Shown here piece by piece: positions 25,625 to 32,421 of a DNA stretch of 44,151 nucleotides. Source of the stretch: Clostridiales bacterium COT073_COT-073 (GTDB lineage: Bacteria > Bacillota > Clostridia > Lachnospirales > Vallitaleaceae). A program made the position numbers and the translations under genes. Location: positions 1-44,151 of the forward strand of contig RQYD01000028.1 in NCBI GenBank assembly GCA_003858485.1, read 5' to 3'. Numbering within the stretch: the stretch's first letter is position 1; every line of letters starts with the position of its first letter. Below the pieces are notes generated by a model. It searched no databases. It was not told the origin of the DNA and worked only from the letters and a program-made list of their open reading frames with translations.

Positions 25625-27390
25625 CTTTCCTCCCCCTTTCGGGGATTTATCTTCTTATACTGGAATATGATATCAGATTCGGCTGCGACTGTAACGTTTC
25701 CGTCCCCTTTCGGGGATTTATCTTCTTATACTTTCATCCGTCTCCGCAAAATATTGTCTTCTTTCCCGTTTCCGTCCCCTTTCGGGGATTTATCTTCTTA
25801 TACGAACCAATCGGACATGAAACTAAAGTTTTGGAACGGGTTTCCGTCCCCTTTCGGGGATTTATCTTCTTATACTTATACAAAGACGGACTATAAAAAC
25901 CGGTACCAGATTGTTTCCGTCCCCTTTCGGGGATTTATCTTCTTATACCAGAGCCTTGATGGAACTGCTGGATTCCTATATGGTTTCCGTCCCCTTTCGG
26001 GGATTTATCTTCTTATACGATTATATAGGAAGAATTTCTGTGAGTGGCGGGGATACAGTTTCCGTCCCCTTTCGGGGATTTATCTTCTTATACCCATAGT
26101 AGGTATTTTCTGTAGTCTAATGACTATTGTTTCCGTCCCCTTTCGGGGATTTATCTTCTTATACGAGATACTTTAGCATATCATGAGAAATTTTTTACTG
26201 AGTTTCCGTCCCCTTTCGGGGATTTATCTTCTTATACGTTGTAGTTCTGTTAAATACGCCATGTCTTACTCCTGTTTCCGTCCCCTTTCGGGGATTTATC
26301 TTCTTATACTATGTGTATTCTGCAACATGGTCTTATAGTTCTCATATCGTTTCCGTCCCCTTTCGGGGATTTATCTTCTTATACGGGAATTAGAGAGGCA
26401 GTACAAGAAATTTTTGGAAAGTTTCCGTCCCCTTTCGGGGATTTATCTTCTTATACAGTTGAATGCGATTGGAAACAGCAACCATATTCAAGTTTCCGTC
26501 CCCTTTCGGGGATTTATCTTCTTATACAAGAACTTTCAATTTAAAAGAAATTGAAGATTACACGTTTCCGTCCCCTTTCGGGGATTTATCTTCTTATACC
26601 GTTGGAAAAAGCCGCATTATTACATAAAATGCTAGTTTCCGTCCCCTTTCGGGGATTTATCTTCTTATACATTAACCTCTCTTTCTTGGTAGTGGAGGCT
26701 TACGCCACCGTTTCCGTCCCCTTTCGGGGATTTATCTTCTTATACTGGAAAATAAAATTTATTTAACAGATAGCGCTAACATGTTTCCGTCCCCTTTCGG
26801 GGATTTATCTTCTTATACTTAACTGAAACAGCCGTTATAGCGGCATTTATTTTTGTTTCCGTCCCCTTTCGGGGATTTATCTTCTTATACCCCATAGCAT
26901 CTTTATTAATAACCTGAGCTTTAAAATGTTTCCGTCCCCTTTCGGGGATTTATCTTCTTATACATTAGCAGTGTTAAATGATAATGAAATTAATAATTTG
27001 TTTCCGTCCCCTTTCGGGGATTTATCTTCTTATACCTTTTGTATTGATTGTAATTAAAGCTTGCATATCCAGTTTCCGTCCCCTTTCGGGGATTTATCTT
27101 CTTATACAAAACGAAGAAGCTGTTTCCTAAACGGCTTCGAACGTTTCCGTCCCCTTTCGGGGATTTATCTTCTTATACAAGTAAGGAGTGATGGCTGGTT
27201 CTGGGACGGCCAAGTTTCCGTCCCCTTTCGGGGATTTATCTTCTTATACCAGAGTCTGTCAGTAAAGTTACTATATTTCTACGGTTTCCGTCCCCTTTCG
27301 GGGATTTATCTTCTTATACTCCTTCCCCGGGCTTCATCGGACAAAACCTTCCAAGTTTCCGTCCCCTTTCGGGGATTTATCTTCTTATAC
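25625..27390 (-). CRISPR. Type III-A CRISPR array, 25 repeats and 24 spacers
   Basis: Repeats are 36 bp and identical except the leftmost (25625-25660), which differs at three positions. Spacers are 34-39 bp. Repeat starts: 25625, 25696, 25768, 25840, 25913, 25983, 26058, 26129, 26202, 26274, 26349, 26421, 26492, 26564, 26635, 26710, 26783, 26855, 26928, 27000, 27072, 27143, 27214, 27284, 27355. Read on the minus strand each repeat has the hairpin CCCC-GAAA-GGGG followed by ACGGAAAC, the 8-nt 5' handle also known from the Streptococcus thermophilus Csm array. This, the degenerate left repeat and the promoter on the right show leftward transcription with newest spacers near 27390. Translation through the array gives only a repeated peptide artefact. 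Confidence 0.98.
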
Positions 27391-27549
27391 GCTGTCTTCG
27401 CAATTCCTTACTGGTAGCAGGCTAAAGCATTGATTTGCGGTGCAAAATTTTTTTTCTTGTTTTTGAGTTTCAAAATCTGCAAAACAAACCTCAAATCCTT
27501 TCCAATAGTCTATCGGCGCAAAATCACTTCTCTTTTTACACCATCCTAC

Positions 27550-27578
27550 GATATAGTTTAGCATAGTTTTAATATCAA
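27550..27578 (-). promoter_or_regulatory. CRISPR leader promoter
   Basis: Minus strand TTGATA (27573-27578), 17 bp, TATATC (27550-27555), about 160 bases before the first repeat. The leader (27391-27633) is AT-rich with a run of eight A bases on the minus strand and contains no gene. Confidence 0.65.
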
Positions 27579-27633
27579 GGCAAGTATCTTGGACTAAGAC
27601 AAATCATCAACAGAAAATCAAAGTACAATCCAT

Positions 27634-27948
27634 CTATATAATTAAAAACTCTTCGGCTACAACTTCCAGATTATTTCCATATAGTGTCACTTCGCCTGAG
27701 CCAATGATTTTATAGATTCGGACACTGTCTTCTTCTGTATCTATATATTTGGTAATTTCTTTTAATAGTTTACGATACAGCACCATTTCTATTTTTGCCT
27801 CAAAAGCAGATTTTTGTACCCGAAAGCCATAGCCATTCAGATATTTAGCAAATTTTGTCCTGCGTTTATTATCAGTAATATCGTATATAACCAACACATA
27901 TACCTTTTTATTCTTTTCCTGCTCAGTATCCCATAAGTAAGTTTCCAT
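27634..27948 (-). CDS. cas2: CRISPR adaptation protein Cas2
   Basis: 104 residues; with Cas1 it forms the spacer-integration complex. The ferredoxin-like core begins VYVLVIYDITDNKRR with the conserved Asp after the first strand, and GFRVQKSAFEAKI forms the next conserved segment. The first 14 residues are an extra polar leader compared with minimal Cas2 proteins. It starts 11 bases after the cas1 stop codon, with AAGGAACAAGGG upstream. The CRISPR leader begins right after its stop codon. Confidence 0.95.
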   Translation of the reverse strand: METYLWDTEQEKNKKVYVLVIYDITDNKRRTKFAKYLNGYGFRVQKSAFEAKIEMVLYRKLLKEITKYIDTEEDSVRIYKIIGSGEVTLYGNNLEVVAEEFLII

Positions 27949-27959
27949 ACCCTTGTTCC

Positions 27960-28958
27960 TTATCTTATCATTATTGGCTTGTAAAGTGAGGGGTTTTTAT
28001 TTTCTATGGCTTTTATTAATTTTTCAATTTGAAATCCTATTGCCTGCCGAAAAGTAATTGATTCTTTTAAATCATCTAAATAATGATTTTGAGAGTTGAT
28101 TTTCTTCTCTAATTTTTGCAGACAAATTCTCAGTCCTTCATCCGTCATAAATACAGCTTCACTACCTTCTTCACAGTAAAAATCCGTCTTGGCAATCTCT
28201 TTCCCATTCATCAAGCTCATAATAGTAGAATCAATCAATATCGCCCGCCACTCTTCAACCAAATCGCTGGCCAAAGTAGCATGCCTTTCTTTATCCTGAT
28301 GAAACAGGCCAAAATAAGGATTTAATCCTCTACTTTCAAGTTTGCCGCAAATTTCGTTGATCAGTAAGGCATACCCCAAGCTAATCGCTGAATTAAACTC
28401 ATCTTCCGGCGGCTGTTTACTTCTTTTGCTGAAATGAAAGTCCTGATCTATCAAATTCCCCAATGCCTTAAAATACTCTTTTGCTGCCATGCCTTCATAG
28501 CCCATCAGCTGTTCTTTATTTTGAGCATTTATGACCTTATCTCTCATAATTCTAGCCAATTTTAATTCTGACTCAACATCCTCATCACTATTTCTTGAAT
28601 AACGACGCAATACCACAATTTGATTGTTAATTTTAGCATGGATTATCTTCTTGCTGACTTCAAGCTTGAATTCCTCACTCATTTCTGCTTGTAATCTCTG
28701 CCTATTTACATTGACATAATTAGGCGATAAGAGTCTTCCAAAATAGTGACCACGCATAGAATAAAAAATAATATTAATTCCTCGTTTTAAACATTCCTGA
28801 ATAGCCTGTGTCGTAATCTGAACATTACCAAATATCTCCATTATGTCTACGGTTTCTACCGGCAAGGATTGTAATAATTCCTCCTTGTAATGCACCTGAA
28901 AGCGATTCGCCGATAGTGAAATCTTTGCTCCCTGTTTACAAAAATAAACACATGCCAT
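27960..28958 (-). CDS. cas1: CRISPR adaptation endonuclease Cas1
   Basis: Metal-dependent integrase subunit that inserts new spacers at the leader end. 332 residues: N-terminal beta domain with the conserved IFGNVQITTQ segment (42-51), C-terminal helical domain with the likely metal ligands Glu155 (GYEGMAAKEYF), His220 (GLFHQDKERH) and an acidic residue in SDLVEEWR (231-238). No reverse transcriptase is fused. AAAGGAGG precedes the ATG. The 250-bp gap before it carries an isolated CRISPR repeat, so its mRNA leader may be cut by Cas6. Confidence 0.96.
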   Translation of the reverse strand: MACVYFCKQGAKISLSANRFQVHYKEELLQSLPVETVDIMEIFGNVQITTQAIQECLKRGINIIFYSMRGHYFGRLLSPNYVNVNRQRLQAEMSEEFKLEVSKKIIHAKINNQIVVLRRYSRNSDEDVESELKLARIMRDKVINAQNKEQLMGYEGMAAKEYFKALGNLIDQDFHFSKRSKQPPEDEFNSAISLGYALLINEICGKLESRGLNPYFGLFHQDKERHATLASDLVEEWRAILIDSTIMSLMNGKEIAKTDFYCEEGSEAVFMTDEGLRICLQKLEKKINSQNHYLDDLKESITFRQAIGFQIEKLIKAIENKNPSLYKPIMIR

Positions 28959-29059
28959 AATATAGCCTCCTTTCTATTTTTAGATACTGTCCTTTTACGG
29001 AGAATTATCTTTATTAAATAATTTTAAATGCACGGTGACCTGTCAGATGGTGCTAAGAT

Positions 29060-29095
29060 GTTTCCGTCCCCTTGCGGGGAACTTATTAGTTACAC
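29060..29095 (-). repeat. Isolated CRISPR-type repeat in the cas1 5' leader
   Basis: 36 bp, 27 identical to the array repeat. Of the 20 bases comprising hairpin and handle, 19 are identical. The handle ACGGAAAC is unchanged and the loop is GCAA in place of GAAA, still a GNRA loop. The other half of the repeat differs strongly. No second copy or spacer boundary is found nearby. It lies in the likely csm5-cas1 transcript and could be a relic of another array or a Cas6 cleavage site. Confidence 0.85.
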
Positions 29096-29107
29096 CTGTC
29101 CTTGCAA

Positions 29108-29200
29108 TCAGGCTTGGGGATTGGGCTGAAAATACAGTATGCAATGCCAAAAATCATTCCCTTCCTTTTCATTCAAATCCCACGCATATTGCTTATCCAT
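29108..29200 (-). CDS. Possible 30-residue small protein between csm5 and cas1
   Basis: Reads MDKQYAWDLNEKEGNDFWHC and ten further residues, ending in TGA. It begins 11 bp after the csm5 stop codon, but only a weak ATAGG precedes it. It resembles no family known to me; it could be chance or the remnant of a longer gene. Confidence 0.25.
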   Translation of the reverse strand: MDKQYAWDLNEKEGNDFWHCILYFQPNPQA

Positions 29201-29211
29201 GGCCTATCGGC

Positions 29212-30357
29212 TTAAAATCCCGCTTTCACTTCTTCTATCCTGCAAATTCCCATATTGTATAGTTGTCCTTTGTACTTGGTACATTTGCATACATGTGGCG
29301 AAAGTCGCAAAATCAGGTCTTTATGATGATTATGTTTTTGATATACCTTTGAATGTAAGGTCCGTTTAAAGACCATGTGTGCCATATCTACTCCTTTATT
29401 TTGAAACACAGGGAAAATCACTGTTTTGGATAAAAAACCAACTCCACCACCCAAATATACAGTATTGACATCTTTGTTTTCCCGGCCGAATTTTTGATAA
29501 AAATGGCGATTGGATTCGATATTAAATTGCTTTAATGCCGCTAAAATTACCTTTAAAGAAAACGGAAAAATTCTGCGATTCAAAGAAAGACTAAAATCAA
29601 TGGCTACATTGGGCTTTAGCGACTCACGATAAATCGGTAAGGCTGTTTCCCTGCCATCTTTAGTAACATCCCATTTTTGTGCCAGAATCAAATCATTGGG
29701 CTGCAAAGACTTGCTATCGCTGATGATTAAGCCCTGTAAAATCGAATTAACTGCATTTTTCAAATCAATCTTATTTCCTTTTTCATCTACTTTTCTCAAA
29801 GTATGAAAAAAGGAATTCTCCAGGCCCGTCACTTCGTTCCTAAGATATTTCTTACTAGAAACCTTACTTTGATTCGGATCCTCATAAAATGCCGCCTGCT
29901 CAATTTGGCTTACCTTGCTTTGGATAAAATCACTCCCCTTTCTTTGTTCCTGCTGTACCAAAAAAGCCAACAATGCTGTACGGATCATCCCTTTAATACT
30001 ACTTCCCGGAACATAGGGATTGCCATAGGGATCTTTGATAAAAGTCAAGATATTCTTTTTATCTCTTTGCATAGCCTTATCCACTTCAAATTGATATTTT
30101 ATAAATGAAGGCTGAATCCCGATCCCTGTATTTCTCAGCCAAAAGCTTAAGTCTTTATCTCCTCCTGTTATAAACCTGGCAAATTCTTTTTCTGCTCTCT
30201 TATTGCAAACTACCTGATATAATTTTCGCATATCGGGTATCATTACTATATTATCCTTCAGGATATATTCTTTTTTCAGCAATTCCTTGCCATCGCCAAT
30301 AAATACCGGTGCAAGGGTTGTTAAGCGCATAGTATAATGTTCATATTGATTATTCAT
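29212..30357 (-). CDS. csm5: Csm5, RAMP subunit capping the Csm complex
   Basis: Subunit at the crRNA 3' end of the type III-A interference complex, also important for crRNA maturation. About 381 residues from ATG 30357 (MNNQYEHYTMRLTTLAPVFI). A longer frame to 30471 would lie within csm4 and is rejected. RAMP features: LAPVFIGDGKELLKKEYI near the N-terminus and YVPGSSIKGMIRTALL near residue 120. The first 8 bp overlap the end of csm4. The C-terminus is basic and His/Lys-rich. Confidence 0.93.
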   Translation of the reverse strand: MNNQYEHYTMRLTTLAPVFIGDGKELLKKEYILKDNIVMIPDMRKLYQVVCNKRAEKEFARFITGGDKDLSFWLRNTGIGIQPSFIKYQFEVDKAMQRDKKNILTFIKDPYGNPYVPGSSIKGMIRTALLAFLVQQEQRKGSDFIQSKVSQIEQAAFYEDPNQSKVSSKKYLRNEVTGLENSFFHTLRKVDEKGNKIDLKNAVNSILQGLIISDSKSLQPNDLILAQKWDVTKDGRETALPIYRESLKPNVAIDFSLSLNRRIFPFSLKVILAALKQFNIESNRHFYQKFGRENKDVNTVYLGGGVGFLSKTVIFPVFQNKGVDMAHMVFKRTLHSKVYQKHNHHKDLILRLSPHVCKCTKYKGQLYNMGICRIEEVKAGF

Positions 30358-31279
30358 AAGACACCCCCATAAAGAAAGGCTTGGCATAACGATAAACAGC
30401 ATGGCTACTGCCATTACTGACATCAAAAATATCTCCCACAAACAAATGAGTAAAACAAGAGCCGGCTGCAAATACGTGTAAGTCCTGCTTTTTTACACTC
30501 CCCAACACTTGATCAGAGAAGATAAAACCACTTCGTTTTTCTAGTAAATAATTGGCATTTTCCAGACAATCCGACAACTCTTCCATTTTGGCCATGGCAC
30601 CGGATAAAGTCATATATACCTTATATTTTTCAAGATTTTTCAGTCTTTCTTGAATCTCCGGCGGTAGCGTTTCAGTTGTAAAACTAAATTTTCCAAAACC
30701 GGAAGAACGTTTCCCGCCCAGTCCCACCAAAGATAAGGCTTGCATAAGTTCATCCAGCAAGCTCAGACTTGCCTTGGTTTCCGTCGCTGCCAAAAAATAC
30801 AAACCACAACCTTCAGTAAAACGAAAGCTGCCGACATGATATGGCATGGTTTCTGCTAATCCATAAATCGCTGCTTTGGTCATACTTTTCGATTGGCCCA
30901 GTTTCTTTGTCTTTTCATCTTTTTCAGTAATATAATGGATTTCTCCCTTTAAAAAGCTACTAAAATCACCAACCGGAATATATTTTAATTTTTTTAGCCT
31001 CTTTTTCAAAACAGAGTTTCCATCCTCTTTCCATTCCATTGTCAATAATGGCTTAGGTAGCTGCAATTCTCCATCTATATAGGGCATCGTATCCGTAATC
31101 TTTAGTTGTCCTGACTGAGCATATTGATACAACTCCTCCAATTTCCCTACTTTTCCAGCTTCGATGCACATGGCTGAAAAAAGTGTATCGGCTTTGAGAG
31201 CAGATTCTGTACTGCTCAGTCTTCCATTTCCAAAATGTACCGCTGTATGAAATTTTAATTTATATACTCTATATTCCAT
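30350..31279 (-). CDS. csm4: Csm4, RAMP subunit binding the crRNA 5' handle
   Basis: 309 residues, typical length. The N-terminus YKLKFHTAVHFGNGRLSSTE and the glycine-rich loop GLGGKRSSGFGKF near residue 200 are characteristic of Csm4 (Cas5-group RAMP), which holds the 5' handle and contacts Cas10. It starts 9 bases after csm3 and overlaps csm5 by 8 bp. Confidence 0.95.
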   Translation of the reverse strand: MEYRVYKLKFHTAVHFGNGRLSSTESALKADTLFSAMCIEAGKVGKLEELYQYAQSGQLKITDTMPYIDGELQLPKPLLTMEWKEDGNSVLKKRLKKLKYIPVGDFSSFLKGEIHYITEKDEKTKKLGQSKSMTKAAIYGLAETMPYHVGSFRFTEGCGLYFLAATETKASLSLLDELMQALSLVGLGGKRSSGFGKFSFTTETLPPEIQERLKNLEKYKVYMTLSGAMAKMEELSDCLENANYLLEKRSGFIFSDQVLGSVKKQDLHVFAAGSCFTHLFVGDIFDVSNGSSHAVYRYAKPFFMGVSYE

Positions 31280-31288
31280 AGCTACACC

Positions 31289-31945
31289 CTATACTTCCGC
31301 TAATATTGTCTGGCATTTGGCCAATAGGCCACTTTCCACATCTCCGATCGCTTTTTCTACTGTCAGATCATGAAATTTAACTTTGCCATAGCCGCGTGTT
31401 CCATGACCGCCTAAATAATCATATTGTAAAATTTTTAACCCCTCTGCTAGTACCTTAAAGTCCTCTTCCATTTCTCCAGCATTATCCACCTCATAAACCA
31501 AATCCAAATGAAAGACTGAGCCTTTAATCACTCTTTCGATTTGTCTGGGGTTGGCAATCGCAGTTAAACGATTGATCGTATTTTCAAATTTGACCTCTGT
31601 TTTACTGATGGCTCCGCGTTTTTGTAAATCCTGCCAATTGCTTAGCACCATGTCTGAAAAAATTAATCTGCCTACTTTCGACTTATCCTTTTTACTGCTG
31701 CCAAATAAACGCAATAATTCCTGGCTGTCATCTTCCGGCTTTTGTGCACTTGGTGAATAACTTCTGGCAAGTAATGTTCTTAATTTCCCTTTTAAACTGC
31801 TCCCCGGAATCAGAGGATAACCGCTTAATGCATCTTTTATCACAGGAGAATCTACTGCACCAATAGCAGAAAAAGCATCTGACCCTCCAATATGTAAACC
31901 TGTTACTACTTCCAATTTTCCGGTAATTTTAACTTTTGCGTACAT
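31289..31945 (-). CDS. csm3: Csm3, backbone RAMP with target-RNA cleavage activity
   Basis: Repeating backbone subunit that cuts bound target RNA at 6-nt intervals. From ATG 31945 (preceded by CAGGAGG) the protein has 218 residues, and the catalytic Asp falls at position 32 in SAIGAVDSPVIKD, matching Asp32/Asp33 of characterised Csm3 proteins. A start 14 codons earlier lacks a ribosome site. GLHIGGSDAF and IPGSSLKGKLRTLLA are strongly conserved, as is the C-terminal YDYLGGHGTRGYGKV. Cleavage residues appear intact. Confidence 0.97.
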   Translation of the reverse strand: MYAKVKITGKLEVVTGLHIGGSDAFSAIGAVDSPVIKDALSGYPLIPGSSLKGKLRTLLARSYSPSAQKPEDDSQELLRLFGSSKKDKSKVGRLIFSDMVLSNWQDLQKRGAISKTEVKFENTINRLTAIANPRQIERVIKGSVFHLDLVYEVDNAGEMEEDFKVLAEGLKILQYDYLGGHGTRGYGKVKFHDLTVEKAIGDVESGLLAKCQTILAEV

Positions 31946-31998
31946 AATTTCCTCCTGTATCTTCAATCCTTCATTTTTTTCTGCCACTATTAGAATTT

Positions 31999-32403
31999 CT
32001 ACTTTCTCTTTCCCATACTTTCACTATAATAACGATATGCCACCAGTCCCTCCATATATTTGGTAAATAAAATATAAGCCGATTTTTTATTTTCTTTCAT
32101 CACTTCATCAATATACTCAATAATATTGGCTTTTTCGATAAATTGCTTTACCTTATCATCCCGTCCGGCTTCATACCAAAAACGTAACTTTAAATAATTG
32201 ATTCTTTCGATAAAGTTTTCACTTAAATGGGTATTTTCTTTTTCATCACCGGTCGGATTAACAACATCATTATAAATCTCCATGACCATTGCTAACAAGT
32301 TACGAATTTGCGAAGTCGAAAGCATATTTTCCGATAACTCTTTTATTTTTGATTCTGCTATATTTACGTAATTTTCACTTGTAAGCTTTACAAAGCCGTT
32401 CAT
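31999..32403 (-). CDS. csm2: Csm2, small helical subunit of the Csm complex
   Basis: 134 residues, all-helical, lining the target-RNA channel beside Csm3. The STSQIRNLLAMVMEIYN segment and RINYLKLRFWYEAGRD segment are typical. Presence of Csm2 marks the locus as subtype III-A. AAGGAGG precedes the ATG; it lies 18 bp after cas10. Confidence 0.93.
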   Translation of the reverse strand: MNGFVKLTSENYVNIAESKIKELSENMLSTSQIRNLLAMVMEIYNDVVNPTGDEKENTHLSENFIERINYLKLRFWYEAGRDDKVKQFIEKANIIEYIDEVMKENKKSAYILFTKYMEGLVAYRYYSESMGKRK

Positions 32404-32421
32404 TGTGTTTCCTCCTTTTGC

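Noticed and set aside
25609-27417. Open plus-strand frames through the array giving a repeated VSVPFRGFIFLY-type peptide
   Set aside because: They are translations of CRISPR repeats and spacers with no ribosome sites; the array is non-coding and transcribed on the other strand.
30358-30471. N-terminal extension of Csm5 by 38 hydrophobic residues
   Set aside because: It lies inside csm4 in another frame and does not match the Csm5 start; the ATG at 30357 fits the family.
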